Positions 15,707 through 26,304 of a stretch of 64,000 nucleotides of DNA are shown here, one piece after another. This DNA is from Frigoriglobus tundricola (GTDB lineage: Bacteria > Planctomycetota > Planctomycetia > Gemmatales > Gemmataceae): contig NZ_CP053452.2 of NCBI RefSeq assembly GCF_013128195.2, forward strand, positions 4,588,001 to 4,652,000, read 5' to 3'. Each line of letters starts with the position of its first letter. The stretch's first letter is position 1. Under the pieces are notes generated by a model. It had not been told where the DNA came from, ran no database searches, and saw only the letters and a list, made by a program, of their open reading frames with translations. The position numbers and the translations under genes were made by a program.

Positions 15707-15772
15707 GCCGGCCGGACGGAACGACACGCGAGCCGGGTGAAGCGCCGGTCTCACCGACCGGCTCACGCCGGC
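15701..15772. repeat. Imperfect hairpin between queC and queD
   Basis: GCGTGAGCCGGCCGG at 15701-15715 pairs with CCGACCGGCTCACGC at 15758-15772 with one mismatch. It overlaps the end of queC and could attenuate or stabilise the transcript between queC and queD. Confidence 0.45.
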
Positions 15773-15791
15773 CGTTCGCCAAGGGGTGACG

Positions 15792-16244
15792 ATGTTTCGG
15801 GTGACGAAAGAGATCCACTTCTGCTACGGCCACCGGCTGCTCAACTATGCCGGCAAGTGCCGGCACCTGCACGGCCACAACGGCAAGGCGGTCATCACCC
15901 TCGAGGCCGCGGCGCTCGACGAGCTGGGCATGGTGGTGGACTTCTCCGCGATCAAGCGCGTGGTCGGGAAGTGGATCGATGACGCACTCGACCACCGAAT
16001 GCTGCTGCACCAGAACGACCCGATCATCCCGGAGTTCGAGCGCCAGGGCGAGCCGTTCGTCGCGCTGAACGCGAACCCGACGGCGGAGACCATCGCCCGG
16101 CTGATCTTCGAGCGGGTCGCGGCGCAGGGCATGCCCGTGGCGGAGGTGACGCTGTGGGAGACGGAGAACTCCTTCGCCACCTACCGCCCGACGCCCGGCT
16201 CGCCGGACCCGCCGCTCACCATGCGCGAAGTCGCGGGGCGTTAG
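15792..16244 (+). CDS. queD: 6-carboxytetrahydropterin synthase
   Basis: QueD makes 6-carboxytetrahydropterin from dihydroneopterin triphosphate at the start of 7-deazaguanine synthesis. The zinc-binding histidines are in FCYGHRLLNYAGKCRHLHGHNG, which also carries the catalytic Cys, and the C-terminal substrate-binding Glu is in VTLWETENSFATY. At 150 residues the size is slightly above typical. ATG at 15792 is chosen for the AAGGGG box just upstream; GTG at 15786 is possible. It follows queC as a likely operon and its stop overlaps the convergent epimerase gene end. Confidence 0.92.
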   Translation: MFRVTKEIHFCYGHRLLNYAGKCRHLHGHNGKAVITLEAAALDELGMVVDFSAIKRVVGKWIDDALDHRMLLHQNDPIIPEFERQGEPFVALNANPTAETIARLIFERVAAQGMPVAEVTLWETENSFATYRPTPGSPDPPLTMREVAGR

Positions 16245-17200
16245 GCCCGCGCCCGCTCGCGCCACTGGCCGCACAGGTCGCGGGCGGCGGCCGGCCACTC
16301 CGGGAACCGGAACGTGAAGCCGGCCGCCATTAACCGCCCGGGAACGACGCGGCGGCTCTTGAGGACCAGTTCCGACTCGGTCCGCAGCGCCCAGGCGCCG
16401 AGTCCCACCATCCACCGCGCCGCCGGCAGCCCGAACCGCACGCCCCACGCGTCGCGCAGCGCCCGCATGAAGTCCGCGTTCGGCAGCGGCTCCGGTGCGG
16501 ACACGTTGACCGGCCCGCTCATGTCGTCGCGCGCGATGAGGAACTCGGTCGCGGCGATGAAATCGGCCTCGTGAACCCACGAGACGAACTGCTTCCCGTC
16601 CCCCGCGCGCCCGCCGAGCCGCCGGCGCACCAGCCCGAGCAGTACGTCGAACACGCCGCCGCGGTCGGCGCTCATGGTCATCGCGGAGCGGACCGCCACC
16701 TTGCGCGTGCGCGGGGTGGCGACGGTACCGAGGGCCTTCTCCCACGCGGTCGCCACATCAACGCTGAAATTCCAGGCACCCGGAGCGTTCGGTTCGGCGC
16801 CGCCGAGGGCACCGGTCCGCTCGTCGTTCGCGGCGTCGAACCGGTGGGCGTAGATGGTCGCGGTGCTGGCCTGGAGCCACACCCGCGGCGGGCGGGCGCA
16901 CCCCGCGATCACCGTGCCCACGAGGTGCGTGGAGCGCACGCGCGAGTCGATGATCTCGCGGCGGTTGGCGGGCGTGTAGCGACAGTTCACGCTCCGCCCG
17001 GCGAGGTTGATGACGGCGTCGGCGCCCTCGAACTCGGCCGCCCACGGGCCGACCGTTTGCGCGTCCCATGCGACGACGCGCCACGCGGTCTTCGCGGCCG
17101 GCGTCCGGCTCAGTACTACGACATCGTGATTGGTGTGGTGGAAGTGGCGGGCGAGAATTGTACCGACCTGACCCGACCCACCGGGAATGACGATCTTCAT
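16241..17200 (-). CDS. TIGR01777-type NAD-dependent epimerase/dehydratase
   Basis: From ATG at 17200 the protein has 319 residues. It starts MKIVIPGGSGQVGTIL (Rossmann nucleotide site) and carries AVINLAGRSVNCRYTPANRR and SRVRSTHLVG, the blocks that define the YfcH/TIGR01777 group of extended SDR proteins. WVHEADFIAATEFLI and a C-terminal DUF1731-like segment (PARWMVGLGAWALRTESELVLKSRRVVPG read in parts) complete the family layout. The substrate of this group is not established. It is convergent with queD (4-bp overlap of ends). A longer start at 17284 adds only an Arg-rich non-conserved leader. Confidence 0.85.
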   Translation of the reverse strand: MKIVIPGGSGQVGTILARHFHHTNHDVVVLSRTPAAKTAWRVVAWDAQTVGPWAAEFEGADAVINLAGRSVNCRYTPANRREIIDSRVRSTHLVGTVIAGCARPPRVWLQASTATIYAHRFDAANDERTGALGGAEPNAPGAWNFSVDVATAWEKALGTVATPRTRKVAVRSAMTMSADRGGVFDVLLGLVRRRLGGRAGDGKQFVSWVHEADFIAATEFLIARDDMSGPVNVSAPEPLPNADFMRALRDAWGVRFGLPAARWMVGLGAWALRTESELVLKSRRVVPGRLMAAGFTFRFPEWPAAARDLCGQWRERARA

Positions 17201-17359
17201 GGGCTGAACCCTCGACGGAACGCGGTAACGCGGAGTCAACCGCGACCAGCGCCGAGGGTTCACTCGGAATCGAAGGGCTTTCACCGGGCCGTCAAGATCT
17301 CACGTAGCGGGAGGCCGCACAACTGCGTCGGACGCTCTCCGCTAGTGCCCCGAACGGCA

Positions 17360-17418
17360 CGGCGGTTCGAGCGATTCGGCGCGAGGCGTTCGACTGCGCC
17401 GAGTCGCTCGAACCGCCG
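17360..17418. terminator. 23-bp hairpin downstream of sdhA
   Basis: Arms 17360-17382 and 17396-17418 match at 22 of 23 positions around a 13-nt loop, starting 22 bp beyond the sdhA stop. Position and strength fit a transcription terminator for the sdhCA unit, although no T-run follows. Confidence 0.6.
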
Positions 17419-17440
17419 TTCGCACCGCCCGGTTGACCTG

Positions 17441-19357
<1,917 letters not shown>

Positions 19358-19380
19358 GGTTCGCTCGCTTGAGAAGCCGT

Positions 19381-19430
19381 CAGCCGTCAAGTTCTCAGCC
19401 GGCACCGGCCACGTTACCTGCTGACGGCTG
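19381..19430. repeat. Hairpin in the sdhC-sdhA gap
   Basis: CAGCCGTCA at 19381-19389 pairs with TGACGGCTG at 19422-19430, and TCTCAGCC can alternatively pair with GGCTGAGA at 19426-19433. The 106-bp gap thus has competing stems, which could tune the sdhC to sdhA ratio or be a decayed palindromic repeat. Confidence 0.4.
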
Positions 19431-19463
19431 AGAGCTGATGTCCGACAGCTCAAAAACAGTTCG

Positions 19464-20255
19464 CTACTGTGGTGGGACCGGGTGGAGACCGGCCCACACG
19501 CCGATGACAATGGCCAGGTTGCCCACCAGGACGGTCGCCGCGACCGCGAAGCCGAGAACCCGGATCGCTTGCCGGAACCGGCCGTTCTTCAGCCCGAGCG
19601 TCTGGAACGCGCTCTGGACGCCGTGCAGCAGGTGAACGAACAGCACGACCTGGGCGACGATGTACAGCGCCGCGAGCCACGGCGTCTGGAACCCCACTAC
19701 GACCATGCTGTAAACGTCCTGGTACAGCGGCTCCTTTTTGTCGTGCAGTTCCAGGTAGCTGACGTACTGCCCGGGGGCGACCTCCGCGTGGTTGACCCAG
19801 CAGAACGTAAAGTGGGCGAGGTGGAACAGGACGAACAGCCCGACCACGACGCCGCTCCAGATCATGGTGCGGCTGCTCACGGTCGCCTGCACGCGGCCGG
19901 GGTGCGCGTACGCCACCGGGCGCGCGGCCTTCGACCGGAGGGACAACCGAATTGCCAGGGTGAGGTGTAACACGAAGATGCCGAGCAGGCCGGCGCGGGC
20001 GACCCAGATGAGCGCGCCGAGATTGTGCTTGAGGAAGTACGCGTAGCCGTTGATGGCCGCCGGCCCCTGGAACACCTTCAGGTTCCCGATCATGTGGAAG
20101 ATCGTGAACGTGACCAGCCCGAGACCGGTGAGCGCGACGGTGATTTTCGCGCCGACGCTGGAGTCGAAGAACGCCCAGAGGAACGGGGTCGCCCCCTGAG
20201 CCGGGGCCGATTCGGGCGGCCCCTTCGGATGGCGGACGGTGGTGGTAGACGACAT
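19464..20255 (-). CDS. sdhC: Succinate dehydrogenase cytochrome b subunit
   Basis: This membrane anchor carries heme and passes electrons to menaquinone. It has 263 residues with five hydrophobic segments beginning [20 protein letters not shown], and includes candidate heme-ligand histidines in [24 protein letters not shown] and [11 protein letters not shown]. The single five-helix subunit is typical of type-B enzymes (Bacillus SdhC, Wolinella FrdC). It is the first gene of the unit and is followed by sdhA after 106 bp with a hairpin in between. Confidence 0.88.
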   Translation of the reverse strand: MSSTTTVRHPKGPPESAPAQGATPFLWAFFDSSVGAKITVALTGLGLVTFTIFHMIGNLKVFQGPAAINGYAYFLKHNLGALIWVARAGLLGIFVLHLTLAIRLSLRSKAARPVAYAHPGRVQATVSSRTMIWSGVVVGLFVLFHLAHFTFCWVNHAEVAPGQYVSYLELHDKKEPLYQDVYSMVVVGFQTPWLAALYIVAQVVLFVHLLHGVQSAFQTLGLKNGRFRQAIRVLGFAVAATVLVGNLAIVIGVWAGLHPVPPQ

Positions 20256-20482
20256 CGGCTCGACACACCCCAGACGGGTTTCGGGAGGGACGGCTACCGG
20301 TATTCTAACGCCGCCGACCGAACCGGCGACGTGATTTGCTGATGAGGTGCTCGGGACGGGGCCAGCGGACAGGAGCCAGAGGACAGAGGACAGGGCACGG
20401 ATTTGGCGGGCGGCCCCTCTCCCCCCGGCCCGAATCGGGGTAGACTGGAGCGGTACCCCGTTCCCACATCGAACCGCGACCT

Positions 20483-21957
20483 ATGCCCGCGTCCCCGTGG
20501 TTGGCGCTGCGTCAGGCCCAGGAGGCGGTGTCCGCCGGGCGCCCGGACGACGCGCACCGTTTGCTCGAACCGCTCCTCACCGAGGGGCACCGGCGCGCCT
20601 ACCGCATGGCCCGTGAGGTGGTGAAGGCGTACACCGCCCGCGCCCGCCAGGCGCTCGACGCCCACAACCCCGACGCGGCGTGGCGCGACCTGCTCGCCGC
20701 CGAGGCGCTCAACACCGGCGAGAAGTCCGTGGCCGACCTGCGCCAGGTGCTCTCCCGGCTCGCGCTCGTGCAGGTCCGGGCGATGCTCGAGTCCGGCCGC
20801 CCCATCGACGCCATCGACCAGATCAGCCGGAGCCGCGAGCGCGGCGTGCGGCACCCGGAACTCGAACAGCTCGAAGGCGCCGCCCAGGACTGGGCACAGG
20901 CCGCCGAACTCGCCGACCGCGGCGAGTTCCTCCGCGCCGCCGCCGAACTCGACCGCGTCGAGCCCAAACTGCCGTCCCCGCGGACCGGCCTGGACCGCTA
21001 CCGGGCGGAAGTGGCGGGCCGGCACGCGCGGTTCTCCGAGGCGGTCGCCCGGCTCTACGACGCGGCCGAAGCGAAGCGCTGGCGCGAGGCGATGGACACC
21101 GCCGCGGAGGTGCTGGCCGTCGCGCCGGACCACCGCGAGGCGAAGGCCATCCGCGGGAAGGCGTGGGTGGCCGCGGCGCCGGAGACGATCGACTTCGCCC
21201 CGCTCGAAGGGAGGCGGCCGCGGCCCACGCCCGCGAGGCCGTGGAAACCCGCCGCCGCCCGCTGGAGTCGGTCCGCTCGTCGGGGCTCCCGCAGGCCCGC
21301 CCCGTCCGCGCCGCCCCGCTCTCGGGCGGCGCGCCGCTCTCGTCGCACCCCGGTTCGCCGCTCCCCAAGCGGTTTTTGCTCTGGGTGGACGGCGTGGGCG
21401 GGTACCTCGTGTGCCTGTCGAGCCGCGTCACGTTCGGGCAGGCGACCGCGGACGGCCCGGTGGACGTGCCGCTGTTCGCGGAGGTGTCGCGGACGCACGC
21501 CGAGGTCACCCGCGACGGCGAGGGGTACGTGATCGAGTCCGGCCGGGCGGTCCGCGTGAACGGGAGCGAAACCAAGCGGACGGTGCTGTCCGCCGGCGAC
21601 CGCGTCACGCTCGGGGCGAGCTGCCAGTTCCTGTTCCACAAGCCGGTCGCGGCGAGTTCGTCGGTGCGGCTGGAACTGACGAGCGGCCACCGGCTCCCCG
21701 TCGCTGTGGACGGGGTGCTCCTGATGGGCAACGAGCTGATGCTCGGGCCAGGGCCGGACGCGCACGTCGAACTCCCGGGCCTGGACGCGCCGGTGCTGAT
21801 CTACCGCTCCAAGGACGGCCTGAGCGTGCGGGTGCCGGGGGCGCGGTACACCATCGACGATCGCCCGTGCAGCGACCGCGCCCTCCTGCCGCTCCCGTGC
21901 GTGGTGTCGTGCGACGCGTTCACCTTCGCGGTCGAGCCGGTGAGCGGGCGCCTGTAG
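20483..21957 (+). pseudogene. FHA-domain protein with helical-repeat N terminus, frameshifted
   Basis: ATG at 20483 opens a TPR-like alpha-helical part (ALRQAQEAVSAGRPDDAHR, AIDQISRSRERG, AMDTAAEVLAVAPDHREA). That frame turns into Arg/Pro/Ser noise after about 21215. The FHA part is in the next frame: LWVDGVGGYLVCLSSRVTFG, the canonical FEVSRTHAEV-like EVSRTHAEVTRDG, and VNGSE, ending at TAG 21955-21957. A single-base change near GAAGGGAGG (21205-21213) would restore one 490-residue protein. FHA domains bind phosphothreonine, so it would act in Ser/Thr-kinase signalling. It is either a recent pseudogene or a sequence error. Confidence 0.65.
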
Positions 21958-22000
21958 GCGCTCACTGATTCGCGATCCGGCTGAGTGCGCCCGGTTCTTT

Positions 22001-22056
22001 TGGCACCGGCTTTCCAGCCTGTGTGTCTGGAGGCACAGGCTGGAAAGCCGGTGCCA
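22001..22056. repeat. 23-bp perfect palindrome, CACAGGCTGGAAAGCC family
   Basis: Arms 22001-22023 and 22034-22056 are perfectly complementary around a 10-nt loop. The core CACAGGCTGGAAAGCC recurs at 60119-60134 and, diverged, at 33515-33535. It lies in the 297-bp gap after the FHA gene, in which nothing else was recognised. Confidence 0.75.
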
Positions 22057-22254
22057 CAAACAAAGAAAGCAGACAGCCTCAACCGGACCGTGTATCAGGC
22101 GCCGCGCGAACGGCCGTTGCTCGCGCCGACCGAGCCCGTTTGTTGCACCGATTGACGCTCTTTCGGCGCCCCTCGCTTTCGCTGCCGCCGGCATTCGCGT
22201 ATCATTTCCGTCAACGATCCGCTCATCCCCCCGTCAAACGCCGCGAGACCGCTC

Positions 22255-22755
22255 ATGCCGATTCCCGTCACCTGTCCCGGTTGCTCCTCGAAGATGGCAG
22301 CCCCGGACGCCGCGGCCGGCAAGAAGGTCAAGTGCCCCAAGTGCCAACAGATCATCGCGGTCCCCGCACCGGCTGCTGCTGCCGATTTCGAGGTGGTCGA
22401 GGACGCGCCGACACCGAAGAAGCCGGCGGCGAGCGCGCCGACCAAGGTGAAGGCGCAGGCTTTCGTAGAGGTCGTTGAGGACGAGGACGGCGAAGACGAG
22501 AAGCCCCGTAAGAAGAAGCCCGCGAGAGCGGTCGTTGAGGACGACGAGGACGACCGGCCCCGGAAGAAGCGGAAGGCCGTGGCCGAAGAAGACGATGAGG
22601 ACGAGGACGACCGCCCCCGGAAGAAGAAAAAGAAGAAGCGGGCCGCGGAGCCCGAGGACGGCACGTCACTGGTCCGCAACATCGTCGGCGGCGTCGTGCT
22701 ACTGATCCTGTTGGTTGTGGTCGCGTTCGTCTACTACGACAAGTTCGGTAGGTAA
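22255..22755 (+). CDS. Small zinc-ribbon membrane protein with charged repeats
   Basis: The N terminus is an MJ0042-like zinc ribbon (MPIPVTCPGCSSKM, VKCPKCQQII). The middle is a strongly charged low-complexity linker made of alternating acidic blocks and PRKKK blocks (DEDDRPRKKKKKK), and the C terminus is one membrane helix (IVGGVVLLILLVVVAFVYY) with a short basic end. The protein is therefore tail-anchored with its ribbon in the cytoplasm. It has the same layout as the larger protein at 13521 without the outer domain. The function is unknown; the linker could bind nucleic acid or the membrane surface. Confidence 0.7.
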   Translation: MPIPVTCPGCSSKMAAPDAAAGKKVKCPKCQQIIAVPAPAAAADFEVVEDAPTPKKPAASAPTKVKAQAFVEVVEDEDGEDEKPRKKKPARAVVEDDEDDRPRKKRKAVAEEDDEDEDDRPRKKKKKKRAAEPEDGTSLVRNIVGGVVLLILLVVVAFVYYDKFGR

Positions 22756-22991
22756 GGAGAAAGAAGAGGCCGCGTCGAGCACGAACATACACGCCAAATG
22801 TCAATCGAGAACGCCGGGCCAGTTGGGTACGTTCTTTCGGGCGGTGTTTCCGCCACCGAAGTGACACGGGTGTTGCGTGCCGGCGCCGAAAATTTGCCCG
22901 TTTCCCGTTGCCGCGAACGCAAACGGACCGTAACCTTTGTCGTAACCCGCTGTGCCACGCGCCACGGGATTGACAACTTACGCTGGTGAGC

Positions 22992-23148
22992 ATCTTATCC
23001 AGAGTGGCTGAGGGGCCAGGCCCGACGACGCCACAGCAACCGGCTTTCCCGACGTGTTTCACAACTCGTCTCGAAAGTGCAGGTGCTAATTCCTGCCCGG
23101 CAAACGCCGCGCTCCAACGGAGTGCGGTATGGCCGGGGAAGATAAGAT
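22992..23148 (+). ncRNA. SAM-I (S-box) riboswitch
   Basis: The P1 strands ATCTTATC (22992-22999) and GATAAGAT (23141-23148) pair perfectly. Between them lie the conserved S-box blocks in order: AGAGTGGCTGAGGGGCCAGG and CCCGACGACGCCACAGCAACC-type sequence read in parts at 23001-23042, a long P3, and GGTGCTAATTCCTGC at 23082-23096. Motif order and P1 make this call firm. The switch binds S-adenosylmethionine and normally lowers expression when SAM is plentiful. The first gene downstream is the threonine-synthase-like gene, 211 bp away. Confidence 0.92.
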
Positions 23149-23184
23149 CTCGTGCGGGGCCGTGCGCCCCGCCGTACTCTTATC
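23141..23184 (+). promoter_or_regulatory. Candidate expression platform of the SAM riboswitch
   Basis: GCGGGGC and GCCCCGC form a GC hairpin at 23154-23172. The 3' strand of P1 (GATAAG, 23141-23146) can instead pair with CTTATC at 23179-23184, extending that hairpin. P1 and the extended hairpin therefore exclude each other, as expected for a switch. No T-run follows, so the control could be Rho-dependent or act on RNA stability, not intrinsic termination. Confidence 0.5.
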
Positions 23185-23240
23185 TCACCGCACCCGCCGA
23201 TCCACGGCGGCACATCTGGCTAACCCTCACCCGACTTGTA

Positions 23241-23335
23241 GGTTCCAGGTTTTAAAAGTTCCAAGCTCCAAGTTTCGTTTACTTGGCTTGGTGCTTTTCA
23301 ACCTGAAACTCTGGAACTTGAAGCCTTGGAACTTC
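23241..23335. repeat. Imperfect palindrome before the threonine-synthase-like gene
   Basis: AAGTTCCAAG near 23256 pairs imperfectly with CTTGGAACTT near 23325, with further pairing of AGTTTC and GAAACT. It is AT-rich compared with neighbours and made of short iterated words such as AAGTTCCAAG. It fills the gap between the riboswitch and the gene start and may belong to the same class of inserted palindromes as those at 36737 and 43193. Confidence 0.45.
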
Positions 23336-23359
23336 CCGACCGAATGAGGGGGTTGCGCC

Positions 23360-24625
23360 GTGCCGAGTAACGACTTCGTCCTGGGCCTGAAGTGCCGCGT
23401 GTGCGGCAAGATCTACCCGAAGGCCGCCAGCTTCTTCTGCCCGGACGATTCGGGGCCGCTCGAGGTCGCCTACGACTACGACCGCATCAAGCCGAACATC
23501 AGCCGGGCCAAGATCACCGCGCGGCCCCGCAACATGTGGCGCTACCGCGAGCTGCTCCCGCTCGACGGCGAGCCGACCGTCGGCCCGCAGGTCGGCGGCA
23601 CGCCGCTCATCCGCGCCGACCGCCTCGCCGACGCCCTCGGCGTCGAGCGGCTGTGGATCAAGAACGACGCCGTCAACTTCCCCACGCTCTCGTTCAAGGA
23701 CCGCGTCGTGTCCGTCGCGCTCTCGAAGGCGCGCGAACTCGGCATGCGGATGGTCGGCTGCGCCAGCACCGGGAACCTCGCCAACAGCGTCGCGGCGCTG
23801 TCCGCGTCCGCCGGGCTGGAGACGGTCATCCTCGTCCCGGCCGATCTGGAGCGCGTCAAGATTTTCGGCACGGCGCTCTACGGCGCCAAGGTCGTGAAGG
23901 TGGCCGGCACCTACGACCAGGTGAACCGCCTCTGCACGCAGATCGTGCTGAAGTACGGCTGGGGCTTCGTGAACGTGAACCTGCGGCCGTTCTACGCCGA
24001 AGGGTCCAAGACCGTCGGCTTCGAGATCGCCGAGGACCTCGGCTGGCGGTTCCCGCAGCACGTCGTCTGCCCGATGGCCGGCGGCGCGCTCATCGGCAAG
24101 ATCCACAAGGGCTTCACCGAGCTGAGCCGCCTCGGGCTCGTCGACCAACCAGTGACGACCAAGATGTACGGCGCGCAGGCGTCGGGCTGCAACCCGATCA
24201 GCGACTGCGTGAAGAGCAACCGCGAGCGGCACAAGCCGGTCAAGACCCCGAACACGATCTGCAAGAGCCTCGCCATCGGCGACCCGGCGGACGGGTACTT
24301 CGCGGCCAAGCTCATCCGGGAGACGGGCGGCTGGGCCGAGGACGTGAGCGACGCCGAGATCGTGGACTCGATGCTGCTGCTCGCGAGGACCGAAGGGGTG
24401 TTCGCGGAGACGGCCGGCGGCACCACGCTGGCGGTCGCGCGGAAGCTCATCGAGTCGGGCCGCATCCCGCGCGACGAGGAGATCGTGATCTGCATCACCG
24501 GCAACGGCCTGAAGACGCAGGACGCGGTGTTCGACGCGCTCGACGAGCCGGCAATCATCAAGCCGGCGCTGGCCGACTTCGAGGCGCTCGCCGGTCTGGC
24601 CCAGGCGGAACCGGTGCTGGCGTGA
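23360..24625 (+). CDS. thrC: Threonine synthase-like PLP enzyme under a SAM riboswitch
   Basis: The 421-residue fold-type II PLP enzyme carries an N-terminal zinc ribbon (KCRVCGKIYPKAASFFCPDD), the PLP lysine in LSFKDRVVS (about Lys113), the phosphate loop CASTGNLANSVAAL, and a late GNGLKTQD. Threonine synthase turns O-phosphohomoserine into threonine. The start is GTG at 23360. A SAM riboswitch is unusual for a threonine gene. Together with the CysO-like carrier downstream it raises the alternative that this enzyme makes a sulfur amino acid from an activated homoserine or serine, but nothing in the sequence excludes ordinary ThrC. The stop overlaps the next GTG. Confidence 0.8.
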   Translation: MPSNDFVLGLKCRVCGKIYPKAASFFCPDDSGPLEVAYDYDRIKPNISRAKITARPRNMWRYRELLPLDGEPTVGPQVGGTPLIRADRLADALGVERLWIKNDAVNFPTLSFKDRVVSVALSKARELGMRMVGCASTGNLANSVAALSASAGLETVILVPADLERVKIFGTALYGAKVVKVAGTYDQVNRLCTQIVLKYGWGFVNVNLRPFYAEGSKTVGFEIAEDLGWRFPQHVVCPMAGGALIGKIHKGFTELSRLGLVDQPVTTKMYGAQASGCNPISDCVKSNRERHKPVKTPNTICKSLAIGDPADGYFAAKLIRETGGWAEDVSDAEIVDSMLLLARTEGVFAETAGGTTLAVARKLIESGRIPRDEEIVICITGNGLKTQDAVFDALDEPAIIKPALADFEALAGLAQAEPVLA

Positions 24626-26007
24626 GTCCGGGGCCGCGGCGCGCCGTCAGGGGCGCGGCGCTGGCCGTGGTCGCGGCGGTCGCGGGGCTGACCGCGACCG
24701 CGCTCGCCCGGCCCGCGTTTACGATGTACGACGAGGGCGTGTACTACTTCCAGGCGGTGCTGTTCGCGCGCGGCGAAGTACCGTACCGCGACTTCTTCTG
24801 CCCCCAACCGCCGGGCGTGCTCCTGGTCGGTGCCCTGAGCGAACGGATCGGGGCGGGGCTCACCGGTGTTCGGGCGGTGAGCTGGTTGTGCGGCCTCGTG
24901 CTGCTCGCGCAGACGTACCGACTGACGGGGCGGCTCACGAACGAAGGCGGGCCGTCCGTCGCGGCGGTGCTAGTAGCGGTGACGGTGGTGTTCGCGTACC
25001 AGTCGATCCAGGGCGCGACGAACATGCCCGCCGCCGCTCTCGAAACGGCCGCGTGCCTGCTCGTGGTGGGCGGGGGCCGAAACGGGTTCGTGGCCGCGGG
25101 GCTGGTTCTGGCCGCGGCGACGGTGTTCCGCCTCCCCGCGGTCGTCGCGACACCGGGGCTGGTGTTACTCGGGCTGTTCGCACACGGGCGGAGCGGGTTC
25201 TGGCCGCGGGCCGCGTGGCTGCTCGGAGCGCTCGGGATCGCGTGTGCCGCGATCCACCTGACGCTCGCCGCTGCGGTGCCGGGGTATTTCGACAACGTCT
25301 TCGGCTTCCAAACGGCGCGCGTGCGAACCGACTGGGCCGATCGCGGCGGGCAGGTGTGGGAGCTGCTGTCGGAACCGGTCGCGCTGTTGGGGCTGCCCGC
25401 GGCGCTAGGGCTCGCGGTTTTCGGCGGCGGGGTGGTTCGCGGGGTGGCCGTTCACGCACTGGTGACGACCGCCGCTGTCACCGTCGCGGGGAACGCGCTC
25501 TCGGTGATGTACTACCTGCCGGTGCTCCCGCTCCTGGCCGCGTGTGCGGCGCGGGCGCTGGTTCGCGCGGCGAGACCGCGGCCGTGGGCGCTCGCGGCGG
25601 TCATCGGTGCGGTCGCGGTGGTCCGCGGGCCGTGGGTGGCGACGGTGGTTCTGGCCCAGGTGGGACCGGACGACGAACACGCGGCGTGCGTCGCGATCCT
25701 TCGGACCGTGCCGGGTGCGGTGGTGCTAACGAGCGACGGCCGCATCGCGGTCCTCGCCGGCAAGCGGGTGGTGCCGGGCTACTACGCGACCGACCCGAAC
25801 GCGCTGCACCTCGTCGCCCCGGAGCGGTTCCACGCGTGGTTCGCCGCGGCGCTACCGCGGGCCGATACCGTGGTGGTCACGCCGCAGTTGATGATGTGGA
25901 TGTCGCCGGCCAACGCCGCCGCCGTGCGGACGGGCGGGAAGCCGGTGCTGTTCGATACCGAGGGCACCCGGGCCGCGTTCGTGACGACTTACGGCCCGGT
26001 CCCGTGA
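24622..26007 (+). CDS. Integral membrane glycosyltransferase (PMT/ArnT-like)
   Basis: GTG at 24622 overlaps the previous stop (GTGA). The 461-residue product has about ten hydrophobic segments. After the first, the outside loop has the GT-C signature YDEGVYYFQAVLFARG followed by VPYRDFFCPQPPG, with the Asp-Glu pair expected for lipid-linked sugar transferases. A soluble C-terminal part of about 100 residues follows. Such enzymes move a sugar from a polyprenyl phosphate carrier onto protein or lipid outside the inner membrane. The acceptor is unknown. It is translationally coupled to the thrC-like gene and 15 bp ahead of the sulfur-carrier gene. Confidence 0.75.
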   Translation: MSPGPRRAVRGAALAVVAAVAGLTATALARPAFTMYDEGVYYFQAVLFARGEVPYRDFFCPQPPGVLLVGALSERIGAGLTGVRAVSWLCGLVLLAQTYRLTGRLTNEGGPSVAAVLVAVTVVFAYQSIQGATNMPAAALETAACLLVVGGGRNGFVAAGLVLAAATVFRLPAVVATPGLVLLGLFAHGRSGFWPRAAWLLGALGIACAAIHLTLAAAVPGYFDNVFGFQTARVRTDWADRGGQVWELLSEPVALLGLPAALGLAVFGGGVVRGVAVHALVTTAAVTVAGNALSVMYYLPVLPLLAACAARALVRAARPRPWALAAVIGAVAVVRGPWVATVVLAQVGPDDEHAACVAILRTVPGAVVLTSDGRIAVLAGKRVVPGYYATDPNALHLVAPERFHAWFAAALPRADTVVVTPQLMMWMSPANAAAVRTGGKPVLFDTEGTRAAFVTTYGPVP

Positions 26008-26022
26008 AAACGCAGGGGACAC

Positions 26023-26295
26023 ATGGCAATCAAGATCCAGATCCCGACGCCGATGCGCGAGCAGTCGGGCGGTAAGGCGGAAGTGGACGTGACCGGCGGC
26101 ACCGTGAAGGCGGCCCTCGACGACCTCCTCCGCCAGTACCCGGCCCTGGGGCCGAAGCTGTTCGATAACGGCAAACTGCGGCCGTACATCAACGTGTTCC
26201 TCAACGACGAGGACATCCGCTACCTCGACGAAATGGACACGGCCGTGACCGACGGCGTGATCGTCGCGCTGATCCCGGCCGTGGCCGGGGGGTGA
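26023..26295 (+). CDS. cysO: CysO/MoaD-type sulfur carrier protein ending in Gly-Gly
   Basis: This 90-residue ubiquitin-fold protein ends ALIPAVAGG. Its C terminus is already exposed as Gly-Gly, the form that an E1-like enzyme adenylates and thiocarboxylates. IQIPTPMREQSGGK, INVFLNDEDIRY and the AVAGG tail match what I remember of mycobacterial CysO, the carrier that feeds sulfide to a PLP enzyme in cysteine synthesis, better than MoaD or ThiS. GGGGACAC precedes the ATG. It lies three genes downstream of the SAM riboswitch, in a locus that also holds a ThiF/MoeB enzyme and a cysteine desulfurase. Confidence 0.8.
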   Translation: MAIKIQIPTPMREQSGGKAEVDVTGGTVKAALDDLLRQYPALGPKLFDNGKLRPYINVFLNDEDIRYLDEMDTAVTDGVIVALIPAVAGG

Positions 26296-26304
26296 GGGGG
26301 CAAC

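Noticed and set aside
17361..17416. A tRNA-like TTCGA loop sequence
   Set aside because: It is one arm of the sdhA terminator hairpin; no acceptor or anticodon stems can be drawn.
22798..22989. 63-codon frame before the riboswitch
   Set aside because: No ribosome site or recognised sequence, and it lies in what should be the promoter region of the riboswitch transcript.
23129..23347. Leader peptide of 72 codons between the SAM riboswitch and the thrC-like gene
   Set aside because: The frame runs through the riboswitch 3' strand and a palindrome, has no enrichment for Thr or Met, and no ribosome site.
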